A stretch of 64,000 bases of DNA from Mytilus galloprovincialis (GCF_965363235.1 NC_134845.1:33404154-33468153), one strand, 5' to 3'. Shown: positions 14,101 through 25,400, counted from the first letter of the stretch. Program-made: numbers and translations. Notes: generated by a model not told the origin, from the letters alone.

Positions 14101-14251
14101 CATTCAAAAGTAAAGTATATACTATAGTATCCAAAAGATGTAATAGAAGTAAAACTTACATGCTCATGTACCTGTAAGTAACTATCACTGCGAAGATCAA
14201 AATGGCCGCATAGAAACATTTTGTGTATCGTCTGCTTATAATTCTTGTCAT
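8148..14251 (-). CDS. Type II membrane sulfotransferase, WSCD-related
   Basis: Four coding exons on the minus strand join in phase: 14251-14160, 10836-10700, 10454-10224 and 8506-8148, giving 272 aa. The chosen start (ATG complementing 14249-14251) gives a basic N terminus, MTRIISRRYTK, followed by a hydrophobic segment of about 18 residues (CFYAAILIFAVIVTY). That is a classic Golgi signal anchor. The upstream acceptor at 14285 suggests a further 5' UTR exon. The lumenal part contains ASYPGSGTRLLRH, the PAPS 5'-phosphosulfate-binding signature, then TIKTHEW, then VILIRSPYKS, the 3'-phosphate-binding signature, and a C-terminal FDNLVQNP helix region. This order matches the sulfotransferase domain of WSC-domain-containing proteins (WSCD1/2), but no WSC domains are present, so the product is a short, sulfotransferase-only relative. 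The substrate is unknown; sulfation of a Golgi glycan is inferred from the family. The last intron holds a MITE at 9501-10165. The exon 1 to exon 2 join rests on phase (AT + A) and topology. Confidence 0.8.
9501..10165. mobile_element. MITE with GGTGTCAGACCACCAAT termini, copy 1
   Basis: The element starts GGTGTCAGACCACCAAT and ends with a near reverse complement, TTGGTGGTCTGACACC. It lies inside the last intron of the sulfotransferase gene. A relative in the opposite orientation occupies 52749-53186. They share, inverted, the phrase around gtaggcctac, the caaatgcac/gtgcatttg segment and the 'gacatcaaat' segment. There is no transposase. The target duplication is not clear, and the superfamily is unassigned. 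Confidence 0.8.
11185..11377. repeat. Imperfect foldback (hairpin) element
   Basis: An imperfect palindrome is centred on gaggcgaaagccgagg. The left arm includes agatacaatacaaag, aaacaggccggt and atagtttttctgcac. The right arm carries their complements gtgcagaaaaactat, accggcc-like and gtttgtat-like sequence. The transcript could form a hairpin of about 190 nt. No coding content was seen. It is probably a small foldback transposon remnant. Confidence 0.65.
11858..11998. mobile_element. Small hAT-type MITE (ggcggatcc termini), copy 1
   Basis: A 141-bp element starts with TAGTGGCGGATCCAG (the canonical first base C is changed) and ends in GAATCCGCCCCTG. It shares terminal motifs and an internal purine-tract layout with the elements at 58631-58807 and 59059-59215. 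Target duplication is ambiguous here (AT-rich flanks). Confidence 0.7.
11999..14159. other. First intron of the sulfotransferase gene, distal part
   Basis: This is AT-rich intron sequence without a supported gene. It contains a TA microsatellite at about 13618-13638, a second short TA run near 13967-13981, and several homopolymer tracts. Open frames at 13105-13380 and 13511-13711 lack recognisable domains. Confidence 0.55.
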
Positions 14252-14730
14252 CGTTTGGGTGTGGGTTCTTTTTGTTTGTCAATGCTGCAACGGAAAAAAA
14301 GAGTAATGATTTCAAAATATCTGGAACATGTTCTGTGCAGCAAGTAGTTTCCAGAGTCATATTTATGATAATTATGGAGATAAACATTAACTTTCTAATA
14401 GAATGTGTTGCGTCTACTTCTTGACAATATTTTCATTTCTACGCAAAGGCACAGGAACAGCTCTGGTATTGCTGTTCATCGTCTCAAAATCAAATTGAGG
14501 GTATCACCAGCCCAGCAGTCAGCACTTCTGTGTTGACTTGAGTTATCATTGATATGTTCATAATTATTAATTTACTGTTAACAACACTTTTGAATTTTTG
14601 AAATACTGAGGCTTTTCTATCTCAGGAATAGATTACCTTAGCTGTATTTGGCCAAACTTTAAGGAATTTTGGTCTACAATGCTCCTCAACTTCGTACTTT
14701 ATTTGGCCTTTTTAACATTTTTTTATTCGA

Positions 14731-14774
14731 GCGTCACTGATGAGTCTTTTATAGACGAAACGCGCGTCTGGCGT
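14731..14774 (+). ncRNA. Hammerhead ribozyme, monomer 1
   Basis: The layout is stem I GCGUCA/UGGCGU (6 bp with two G-U pairs), core CUGAUGA, stem II GUCU/AGAC with loop UUUAU, core GAA, a very short stem III ACGCGCGU, and cleavage triplet GUC. Predicted self-cleavage is after 14768. Only this copy has a UUUAU loop. ACGCGCGU is self-complementary, so two units could pair as a dimeric ribozyme. Confidence 0.85.
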
Positions 14775-15095
14775 AAATATGAAATTTCAATCCTGGTATC
14801 TATGATGAGTTTATTTACAACCACTGAGTCGATGCCACTGCTGGTGGAGATTTATTTCCTCGAGGGTATCACCAGCCCAGTAGTCAGCACTTCTGTGTTG
14901 ACTTGAGTTATCTTTGATATGTTCATAATTATAAATTAACTGTTAACAAAACTTTTGAATTTTTGAAATACTAAGGCTTTTCTATCTGAGGAATAGATTA
15001 CCTTAGCTGTATTTGGCCAAACTTTTAGGAATTTTGGTCCTCAATGCTCCTCAACTTCGTACTTTATTTAGCCTTTTTAACATTTTTTGATTCGA

Positions 15096-15139
15096 GCGTC
15101 ACTGATGAGTCTTTTGTAGACGAAACGCGCGTCTGGCGT
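15096..15139 (+). ncRNA. Hammerhead ribozyme, monomer 2
   Basis: The layout is the same as monomer 1, with stem II loop UUUGU. All core bases are intact. Predicted cleavage is after 15133. Confidence 0.85.
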
Positions 15140-15460
15140 AAATATGAAATTACAATCCTGGTATCTATGATGAGTTTATTTACAACCACTGAGTCGATGC
15201 CACTGCTGGTGGAGATTTATTTCCCCGAGGGTATCACCAGCCCAGTAGTTAGCACTTCTGTGTTGACTTGAGTTATCTTTGATATGTTCATAATTATAAA
15301 TTTACTGTTAACAACACTTTTGAATTTTTGAAATACTAAGGTTTTTCTATCTGAGGAATAGATTACCTTAGCTGTATTTGGCCAAACTTTTAGGAATTTT
15401 GGTCCTCAATGCTCCTCAACTTCGTACTTTATTTGGCCTTTTTAACATTTTTTTATTCGA

Positions 15461-15504
15461 GCGTCACTGATGAGTCTTTTGTAGACGAAACGCGCGTCTG
15501 GCGT
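15461..15504 (+). ncRNA. Hammerhead ribozyme, monomer 3
   Basis: Intact core CUGAUGA/GAA, stem II GUCU/AGAC. Predicted cleavage is after 15498. Confidence 0.85.
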
Positions 15505-15824
15505 AAATATGAAATTACAATCCTGGTATCTATGATGAGTTTATTTACAACCACTGAGTCGATGCCACTGCTGGTGGATATTTATTTCCCCGAGGGTATC
15601 ACCAGCCCAGTAGTCAGCACTTCTGTGTTGACTTGAGTTATCATTGATATGTTCATAATTATAAATTTACTGTTAACAACACTTTTGAATTTTTGAAATA
15701 CTAAGGCTTTTCTATTTCAGGAATAGATTACCTTAGCTGTATTTGGCCAAACTTTTAGGAATTTTGGTCCTCAATGCTCCTCAACTTCGTACTTTATTTA
15801 GCCTTTTTAACATTTTTTATTCGA

Positions 15825-15868
15825 GCGTCACTGATGAGTCTTTTGTAGATGAAACGCGCGTCTGGCGT
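15825..15868 (+). ncRNA. Hammerhead ribozyme, monomer 4 (stem II variant)
   Basis: The core is intact, but stem II reads GUCU/AGAU. The core-proximal pair next to GAA is therefore G-U instead of G-C, a change expected to weaken the fold. Predicted cleavage is after 15862. Confidence 0.8.
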
Positions 15869-16189
15869 AAATATGAAATTACAATCCTGGTATCTATGAT
15901 GAGTTTATTTACAACCACTGAGTCGATGCCACTACTGGTGGAGATTTATTTCCCCGAGGGTATCACCAGCCCAGTAGTTAGCACTTCTGTGTTGACTTGA
16001 GTTATCTTTGATATGTTCATAATTATAAATTTACTGTTAACAACACTTTTGAATTTTTGAAATACTAAGGTTTTTCTATCTGAGGAATAGATTACCTTAG
16101 CTGTATTTGGCCAAACTTTTAGGAATTTTGGTCCTCAATGCTCCTCAACTTCGTACTTTATTTGGCCTTTTTAACATTTTTTTATTCGA

Positions 16190-16233
16190 GCGTCACTGAT
16201 GAGTCTTTTGTAGACGAAACGCGCGTCTGGCGT
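16190..16233 (+). ncRNA. Hammerhead ribozyme, monomer 5
   Basis: Identical to monomer 3 in the motif. Predicted cleavage is after 16227. Confidence 0.85.
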
Positions 16234-16553
16234 AAATATGAAATTACAATCCTGGTATCTATGATGAGTTTATTTACAACCACTGAGTCGATGCCACTGC
16301 TGGTGGATATTTATTTCCCCGAGGGTATCACCAGCCCAGTAGTCAGCACTTCTGTGTTGACTTGAGTTATCATTGATATGTTCATAATTATAAATTTACT
16401 GTTAACAACACTTTTGAATTTTTGAAATACTAAGGCTTTTCTATTTCAGGAATAGATTACCTTAGCTGTATTTGGCCAAACTTTTAGGAATTTTGGTCCT
16501 CAATGCTCCTCAACTTCGTACTTTATTTAGCCTTTTTAACATTTTTTATTCGA

Positions 16554-16597
16554 GCGTCACTGATGAGTCTTTTGTAGATGAAACGCGCGTCTGGCGT
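16554..16597 (+). ncRNA. Hammerhead ribozyme, monomer 6 (stem II variant)
   Basis: Carries the same stem II GUCU/AGAU variant as monomer 4, consistent with duplication of a 3-4 dimer. Predicted cleavage is after 16591. Confidence 0.8.
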
Positions 16598-16918
16598 AAA
16601 TATGAAATTACAATCCTGGTATCTATGATGAGTTTATTTACAACCACTGAGTCGATGCCACTACTGGTGGAGATTTATTTCCCCGAGGGTATCACCAGCC
16701 CAGTAGTTAGCACTTCTGTGTTGACTTGAGTTATCTTTGATATGTTCATAATTATAAATTTACTGTTAACAACACTTTTGAATTTTTGAAATACTAAGGT
16801 TTTTCTATCTGAGGAATAGATTACCTTAGCTGTATTTGGACAAACTTTTAGGAATTTTGGTCCTCAATGCTCCTCAACTTCGTACTTTATTTGGCCTTTT
16901 TAACATTTTTTTATTCGA

Positions 16919-16962
16919 GCGTCACTGATGAGTCTTTTGTAGACGAAACGCGCGTCTGGCGT
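16919..16962 (+). ncRNA. Hammerhead ribozyme, monomer 7
   Basis: Intact core and stems. Predicted cleavage is after 16956. Confidence 0.85.
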
Positions 16963-17283
16963 AAATATGAAATTACAATCCTGGTATCTATGATGAGTTT
17001 ATTTACAACCACTGAGTCGATGCCACTGCTGGTGGATATTTATTTCACCGAGGGTATCACCAGCCCAGTAGTCAGCACTTCTGTGTTGACTTGAGTTATC
17101 ATTGATATGTTCATAATTATAAATTTACTGTTAACAACACTTTTGAATTTTTGAAATACTAAGGTTTTTCTATCTGAGGAATAGATTACCTTAGCTGTAT
17201 TTGGCCAAACTTTTAGGAATTTTGGTCCTCAATGCTCCTCAACTTCGTACTTTATTTGGCCTTTTTAACATTTTTTTATTCGA

Positions 17284-17327
17284 GCGTCACTGATGAGTCT
17301 TTTGTAGACGAAACGCGCGTCTGGCGT
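17284..17327 (+). ncRNA. Hammerhead ribozyme, monomer 8
   Basis: Intact core and stems in the last, 3'-truncated monomer. Predicted cleavage is after 17321. Confidence 0.85.
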
Positions 17328-17367
17328 AAATATGTAATTTCAATCCTGGTATCTATGATGAGTTTAT

Positions 17368-20300
17368 TTTACACGGAGCAAAACCTAAAGGTACTGTTAT
17401 TGAAATTTGTCGTGTGTGCAAATGTTGCATATAATTTTCAAAGTTACTTACACAATTAAATAAATATGTTCTGTTTTGTTTTGGAGAAGATATAAATTAG
17501 GAATTTGTCCATGGTAATTGCATCTATTTTAATGATATATGAAAGTTCTATTCTTTTCTTATCCTTCGAAAAACTGTAAGAAAAATAATAATTCATTCAG
17601 CAACTAAACTTTCAGACGATACAACAAAAGAAAAAAACATACAAACAAAAATACAAGTCACCTTGCGATAAATAATGATAGACAATAATTTATTGTTTGG
17701 GTTCAACTCTAACCAGCATTAGCCAGTACAAAATGTGAACCCTTCCAACAGATCTTGCCAAATATGAGCCATCAATACAAAATTCATGGAAAATGAACAT
17801 TACAAAAAACGTCATTCACTGCCCTGACTTGAGTGAAGAAAATTAACATATGGCAATGTTCAATAATCATTAACGCAAACACTGTTCAATTTGAAATCAT
17901 CTTGTATATGAATATTTATATGTAGTTAAAGTTCAGATACTAAAAAAGTGAAAACTAGAAATATTTTCTTGTTAAACAACAGTATACAATTCATTAGTTA
18001 TCCTAATGTTACTACCATTAACAGAAGCGTGCATTCACTACAGAACGGTTAGTGCTTATTGTTGATAATACGTGGTTCACATGGTTCAACATTCAACAAA
18101 AGTGTTTTTATCTCTTTTAAAATGGTCAGCTTTTAGTTTTATTAATAAAAACTAAAATACTTATTGTGACATTAAAGGATAAAAATTACCTTAAACAGTA
18201 TTTCTTTTAGTCATTTTGTGATGTTTATTTGAACAAGTCATTGTAGTAATTACTTGGAGACATCTGTACAATGTAACATTTGGTGATCAATGCATTAGAA
18301 ATATCACACAGGTGTTTAGATAAACATAAAATTAATACAGGTAGATGAAACATTTATAAGTATATCTACATGTTTTTTCATTTTGATACTGGTCAATTTT
18401 TTTTTTAACTTGACAAGGCTTTGGAAAAGACATTTTCGAAGAAACAACTAATAAAACATTACACAGAGAATTACTTTCTAGCTCATCTAGACCTAAGCAG
18501 CATGTAAGACATTTTCATTACTTTATATTAATTCCATTTTCCTAGCTTATACAAAATCAAAGATCGTATCATATTCATTTTGTAATCAATGCAATTAGTG
18601 TCTCCTTCATGGCAGTCTTGAACATATGCATTAAAAAAAACAAATATTAAATAAACAACACTGCTAATGTTTAGAGTTTGGTGCAGGTTGGATGTCATTG
18701 TGCAACAGTTTTATATAGAACCCTATGGGAAAAATAGAGAACTCTTTTTGTCGGAAAACATTATCAACAACTTAATTAACATACTATCCACAATGATCTG
18801 TGTCCACACTTATTTTATAGATATTTTACAAAAACTAGATTATATAAGGTCTATAAGATGTCTTATATACTATACTAAGTTCGAGTAAGTTAAACGGCTT
18901 GCCATACAAAAATAACAAAATATCTAATAAAAACGTAAAGATTTAACAAAACACATTAATATCAATATAAGGGACTGCAAGGTCATTTTCTTTTGTTTTG
19001 GGGATCTAAGAGGAAACTAATCTTTCAAGTCACAACTTCTTTATGACTTCATGGAACATCATTTGGATATCCCCTTTACTGTATATATCCTCATTACTGC
19101 TTTATAAAGACAGCTCGTCAACCTGATCTAGCAAGATCGACAGACATGATAGGCAACAGTCTCCTGGTCATTCATATAGCCGGGCGAGAAACAAGATAAA
19201 AAACTGATTGGTCTATATATATTACATGGTGGGATAACTGTACATGAACACATACTAATTGAAGTGTTACAGTAAACAAAATATCGTTTTGAAATATGCT
19301 GAAAAAAATATTGTTTGTGATTAGCCATTAAAAATGATTTAGGGTACAAATCCCTGTCTTATCACAGAGAATCGAATAGTTGTTCCCTAATGAGCCCCAG
19401 TTGCTCACCTGGGACCTACTTTCAAATTTAATTCATGACCTCACTTTTGTTTGTTTTTGTATTGCTGATTTTTTTATTGTGAGATTCTTTCTATCTAAAA
19501 GCTTTTCGCAAAGTAACAGTCCCCAGGAAATTGTGTTGCCACACCCTGACACATTATTTGGAGTTCCAGCAGACCAGTCTTTATTTTTATTTTTTTATGC
19601 ATTTTATCGTAGAAGCAACATATACCAATTTTAAAATATAGTTTGACTCTGATTGGCCTCAAACAGTGAGAACTTCTCTTCCCATGGGAAACACACTACC
19701 TCAGGACTACCGATGCCGTTTAAAAAGAATAAACATGTTGTGATGTTATACCTTTTATTTCAGAGAAGGAAGAAGTTTTGGTACCATTAAAATGTTTAAT
19801 CCCGCTGCATTTTTTTGCGCCTGTCATAAGTCAGGAATCTGATGTTCAGTGGTTGTTGTCTGTACCATGATGCATGTCAATGGAATGTCTTAGTGATTCG
19901 GCTTTTTGTATTCTCCTTGTAATTGGTAGAAATTTTTGAACATGCAGACTTAATTTTCCTATTGGAAGTTTACCATGAAGTATTAATGTGTGTAATGTTA
20001 GCAGCTGGTTTGTTATTCGATATTGGATATTTAAAATTGTGTTGAAATTTTTTTGAAAAAAAGAGCCCCCTGAACTTTCAATGTGCTTAAAAATGAAGTA
20101 AGTCATAGACTCTGTATATAAAGGTTGTATAAGAAGGATTTCCCAGAATAATGTCATATTCGTTATCTATGGAGGGCTTATATTGTTACTTTTCAGGTAT
20201 AAATTTTCAAAATTTTAGGACAAAGGTCACAAGGTAATGGTGATAGCCCCCTGATCTCCCGATCTTCCCAATATTAAGCAGACATTTAGTCAATAGGTAG

Positions 20301-20793
20301 ATGCAAACGTGACTAAAAGATATTTGGGTACACTTTCTGTCTTTCGAATAACGAATAATCTCAATTCAAATGGAGTTTGCAATCATAATCATACCCATTT
20401 AAATACATCATTAAATTCTTTTGAATAGAAAATGACATACAGCATCATGGTTACAATTCATATTCTTTAATCAGCATTAAAAGAGTAACTTCAAAAATAA
20501 ATTGACAGCTAATCTTTCGGAAAATTATCATTAGTAGGTCGAACATACAATACAAGAGGATACTAAAGTTATATATCTGGAAACCAAATATCTTCGGACA
20601 ACAGGTGTTACCAATTAACGACCACAAAATATTTTGCGGTCACAAACAAATTGTTTGAACCAAAAATAAATTGGATAATTTGAATATTTGACAAAAAAAT
20701 ATATTGTTGTTAATAGCAAACATTCAATTTATAGGCAAAAAAGGTATAATTGTTTCCTAGTTCCACTTAACTTCTAAGATTTACATAATAAGA
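17368..20793. other. Intergenic AT-rich region
   Basis: No supported gene. Short open frames at 18667-18888, 19128-19349 (-), 19380-19634 and 19846-20157 (-) have no recognisable domain. I see no repeat structure worth naming. Confidence 0.5.
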
Positions 20794-22470
20794 TTGAAAG
20801 CGTTCATCCAGGATAGTATATCTATAAGTTTATTGACTAAATTCTTCAATGAAGCTCACTGCAATATTATGGAGCATATCATCTGTACCAACTTCATCAA
20901 ACACCTAGAAAGTCACTCCATCTTGACTGATGCTCAAACTGGTTTCAGAAAAGAATGGTCCTGTGAATCCCAACTGATACTCACAATTCAAGACCTAGCA
21001 AAAAACATCGACAATAAAGAGGAAGTAGATCTAATTCTCTTAGACTTCTACAAATACTGTACAAGATCAACCATTATGGCATTGGAGGAGCGACATTAAA
21101 ATGTCTGAGAAATTTTCTGGAAGACAGACAGCAATGTGTACTCCTGGAAGGAGAGTCGTCAGAAACTTCGCTAGTGCAGTCTGGAGTTTCACAAGGTAGC
21201 GTGGTTGGCCCGTTTATGTTTCTTATTTTTATAAATGACATCCCAGAGTATGTGTCATTTTCAAATGTTAGACCTTTCGCAGACGCGACTGCGTTCTCTA
21301 CCGACAGATAAGAAATGAAACAGATGTGACCATCCTTCAAAAAGACCTGGATGGACTACAACAATGGGAGGCAGACTGGTAGATGGAATTCCACCCCCAA
21401 AAATGCCAACTCTTTTAAGAGTAACAACAAAGCGAAAAACAGTTCAGGCAAATTATGATATCCACAGTCATATCCTAGAAGAGGTTGATTCTGCGAAATA
21501 TCTTGGCGCCTCCATACACAAAACATTAAGTTGGAATAAACACATTGACAACATCGCAAAGAAAGCTAACTCTAACAGAGCTTTTCTTCAAAGGAACATC
21601 GAAAACTGTCCTAGCCTAGGTAAGACTAAAGCCTTATGCTACCAAACGCGTGTAAGACCACTAATAGAATACTCTGGTACCATCAGGGATCCATCTACTA
21701 AGGCAGCAACCATTTGATTTTATGGATTTTTTTTCTGGAAAAACTTTTTTTTTCGCCTCTGGCGAAAAACAATCTATTTTTTTGGCGAGAAGTCGAAAAC
21801 ATTTTTTTTTCTTTCAATTTTAGCATTACATATATAGTGGCAGCTGAGGGTGAAACAAACAATTTTTTTTCTTAGGAAAAGAAACAAATTATTTTTTTCT
21901 CCCAAAACTGGAAACAAACTTTTTTTTCCAAAAAAATACATAGCCCCCCCCCCCCCTCCCCCGAAAATCAAATGGTTGCTGCCTAAGGACAACATTAACA
22001 AATTAGAAGCTATGCAACGCCGACGCGCACGATTTGTACTCAATGATTACAGAAGAACGAGTAGTGTAACATCAATGCTACAGGCACTAAACTGGAAGAC
22101 AGTACTCCTGACAAGAAAGGAGAGCTCAATGTAAGGTCATCATGTTTTACAGGGTAGTGCACCAACTGATTGCCATACCAACTACAAATTTACAGCCAGT
22201 GAACATCATCAATCAAACAATCTGAAATTAAGGTGTGGTAAATGTCATTTTGAACATAACAGGCAAACAAAATTGCATGAAGACTAGAGTCACAAAGTTG
22301 TTCAAAACAATTTACCCCACTAGAAAAAAATATAAAAAAATCCTATGTTTTCTCCAACTGGTTACCCCAAATGAAAGAAAATGACCAGTCTCTTAGATCT
22401 TATTTAGAAACTCTGGGTGTCTCTGGCGTGAGGAACGATGAAAATCACGAATAAAAAGCTGACATAAAAA
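20794..22470 (+). pseudogene. LINE reverse transcriptase fossil (CR1/Jockey-like), MITE-interrupted
   Basis: Recognisable reverse-transcriptase pieces appear in order in shifting frames. They are ILTDAQTGFRKEWSCESQLI with LILLDF (20794-21060), then [20 protein letters not shown] and [20 protein letters not shown] (about 21072-21235), then FADATAF, where the catalytic FADD is changed to FADA (about 21280-21298), then VDSAKYLGASI..LSWNKHI (about 21484-21548), then KLEAMQRRRARFVLNDY (about 21999-22049). The stretch after LILLDF that normally carries the AFDKV motif is missing and the frame shifts there. Later stops and frameshifts follow (near 21309, 21379 and 21416). A 282-bp MITE splits it at 21702. 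Removing the MITE and one TAA joins STK to DNIN in frame. The 5' end is truncated. The coding remnant becomes unreadable after about 22130, with LINE-like 3' sequence perhaps to 22470. The clade is an inference. Confidence 0.75.
21702..21983. mobile_element. 282-bp Harbinger-like MITE inside the LINE fossil
   Basis: The terminal inverted repeats are GGCAGCAACCATTTGATTTT and its reverse complement. TAA flanks both sides (21699-21701 and 21984-21986). The interior is rich in T and C/G homopolymers, with short words (tttttttcgcc, ggcgaaaaac). It has no coding capacity. The 3-bp TAA duplication fits PIF/Harbinger. It inserted after the LINE, giving a relative age. Confidence 0.85.
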
Positions 22471-25400
22471 TATCAAACTGAGAAGCACTGTAATTCTTTT
22501 TGGACAGGTGTCGAGGTGACACTTGTACTTGGTGTTATTTCTATCTTAACAGAGGCGGATCCAGGGGGTGGTCACCCGGTGCCGGTGACCACCCCCTGGG
22601 TTTGCAAAAATGGTGCACCATGTACCAAAAAATGGTGCACCTCGGCTTGAACATTTTGAAAAATAAATTCGTCGATAAAATCAATTTGTCTATCGTAATC
22701 ACCAGTCATAAAGTTGTCATTACTTACCTTAAGGCTAAATACATGTACCTTGACAGGTATGTTTATACAATGAACATGTAATCAACAATCGCTAATTACT
22801 TGGTCGATTTCTTTGATGTTAAGGTGTAAAAATGAAGAGACAGTCCTCAATCTTAGATGTTTTTAGCAGGTAATTTATACTTTTTTTACATTACCATGAT
22901 TACGTTTATCTAAATTTTTAAAGTTTGTATAATAACTTTTCTCGACCAATAATATTTTTTTACTGTGATGCCAAAATTCAAAAATAATTTTAAAGTTTCA
23001 AAGTCACATAAATATTCTATATTGAATGAATACCCCCGTTCCATCATCTGTTTGTCTAAAAGTTTCGTTCATTCCAATTTTTTAGTAACTTATACCCTCT
23101 TTCCTTCAGGAAACGCCACAAATCAGCCCCCTCTGAAGTACCAACTTGTAATGGACCTAGCATTGATACGAATAAAAGTGATCAGCTTAAAGAAACAACC
23201 CCCGACTTACATATAAGTACAAACGACATTGGTGTTGTAAAACAATCAAAACGTAAATTAACAAACGAAGAGAAATTTAATTTGATAAGACATCATTTCC
23301 AACCTGGAATAAACTATAACTTTCCTATAAAAAAATATGCAGGAAAGAACAGACTGTTTCAGATGAATTGGCTAAATCGCTATGATGGGCTTGTGTACTC
23401 ACCTTCACAAGAAGGAGCTTACTGCATATACTGTGCTCTGTTTGGGGTTGATAGTTTGGGAACATTATCATGCAAACCACTAACAGATATGGCACATGCA
23501 AGTACAAGACTTAACGATCATTTCGGCCGTGATGAGAAATCATGTAAAAAAAGTCATACTGAAGCTAGAGCAAAAGCTCAACTTTTTCTTGACAACATTG
23601 AGCAAAGGACTACTGATATTCAAACATTTATTGATAAAGCAATGAATGAACGTATAAAAGCAAACAGAACTGTTTTGAAATCTATATGCAAGTGTGTTTT
23701 GCTTTGTGGCAAACAGAATCTTCCTATAAGGGGCCATAGGGATGATGCAAAACATATTTCGGACAGAAGTTTCAATTCCGGGAATTTTCAAGCACTGATT
23801 GATTTCCGTGTAGAGTCTGGGGACTCTGTTCTAAGAGATTATCTGGAAAATGCCCCAAAGAACTGTACATATAGATCAAAAACTATACAGAATGAAATTA
23901 TAGATGTAATTAAAGATGTTATCGTCGAAATGCTTGTTAGTCAAGTGAAGAGTTCACAGTGGTACTCGATTTCTGCAGATGAGAAGGCTGACCATGCAAA
24001 CCAGGAACAACTGAGTCTGTGTTTTAGATTCGTTGGTATGTATTGTAACTATCATTTTGAAAACATTTTATGTCTTTAACAGTTTCGAAAAACTCATTTG
24101 CTGTACGAACTATAAAATGATTTGGGAAATAATATGTTTTGACTTTCACTCCCCCCCCCCCCAAACCCTATTTATCAGCTCCAGTCAAAGAACCATTTTT
24201 ATATTTATAGATGAAGACAATAACATTAGAGAAGTCTTTATGGGATTCCTTGATGTGACAGGTGACACTACAGGACAAGGTCTTTCTGATATTATAAAAA
24301 AAACACTGGTTGACTGGGGGCTAAATTTAGAAGACTGCAGAGGGCAAACATACGACGGAGCGGGTAATATGGCCGGCTCAAGAAAAGGAGTTGCAGCAAG
24401 AATAGTAGATGAATATCCAAAAGCAGTATACAACCATTGTGCTAGTCACTGGTGAGCTTAACAGTATTACTGATAACTATAATATTTCTCCAAATTTTAC
24501 TTCTTAATTAAATTTGAATACGTTGCCGATATTCGTGTAATAGTTGCCACTGGATATTTAAAAAACACAATTATTTCCATGCTTAAGTACATTTGATTAT
24601 TATTTCTTTAACCTCTTGGTCAATAAAATAATTAAGTATTTTCAAAAAGCACACAATTATAGCTTTATCTTTTTTAGGTGTACAAACTGAAGCAAACAAA
24701 GTGTACATGTATAATTATACATTTTCTTTTTTTTTCAGTCTCAATTTAGTTCTATCTCAGTGTACCAAAATCCAGCTGGTTAGAAATATGGTTGACATTT
24801 CGGAGAAGGTTATATTATTTTATAACAACAGCCCAAAGCGTAATAACCATTTACAACAATGTTTGCTGCAGGAAAGTAACATTACTAAAACAAAACTTTT
24901 GGATACATGTCAGACAAGGTTTATTGAAAGGCATGACGCATTTGATGTATTTTGTGGGTTGTATGATACAATTATACTGTCTCTTAATGACATGTCTCAA
25001 AGAAAAGACTTCAACAGGGAAACAAGTTCAGAAGCAACAACACTTTTGGCAGCTATTACAAGTTTTAGTTTTGTCATTACTCTTATTACTGTAAAAAATC
25101 TTATGGGTTACACAGTTGGTTTAAGCAGAAAACTTCAAGGAAGAAGTCAAGACATCATATCTGCATATATGAGTGTCCAATCAGTATTGTCTCTTCTGGT
25201 CGAGGTTAGAGAAAATGTTGATTGCAAGTTTCTTGCTTGGTATGAAGAAGCTGTCGTCATGGGAAAGGAGCATGATATCGTGCCTTCTGTACCCAGAACA
25301 TGCGGTAGGCAACGAAACCGCTGTAATGTTCCTGGAGAAACACCTGATGTTTACTTTCGACGTGCACTCTGTATTCCGTATATTGATGAACTGATCTCTG

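Larger units (their letters stand above)
14497..17367 (+). repeat. Tandem array of eight ~365-bp hammerhead-ribozyme monomers
   Basis: Monomers repeat with periods 365, 365, 364, 365, 364, 365 and 365 bp, measured at the ribozyme start points. The array begins abruptly at gagggtatcaccag (14497) and stops at 17367. The last monomer lacks about 43 nt, so it holds roughly 7.9 units. Copies 3+4 and 5+6 are near-identical 729-bp dimers, so the latest growth was by dimer duplication. Each unit contains a full hammerhead motif. This structure (short monomers, one type I hammerhead with a tiny stem III, no protein) matches the mollusc retrozyme-like repeats reported for Mytilus and other metazoans. 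I see no clear target duplication. The 75- and 85-codon open frames inside each unit follow from the repetition and are not called. Confidence 0.9.

Noticed and set aside
14679..17459. Eight repeated 75-85 codon open frames that look like a conserved small-protein family
   Set aside because: They recur only because the 365-bp ribozyme monomer is repeated. The sequence conservation is at RNA level (hammerhead core), and the frames have no domain, no consistent start and overlap the ribozyme.
20794..22134. Active LINE
   Set aside because: Frameshifts, an internal deletion, FADA at the catalytic motif and a MITE insertion show it is dead.
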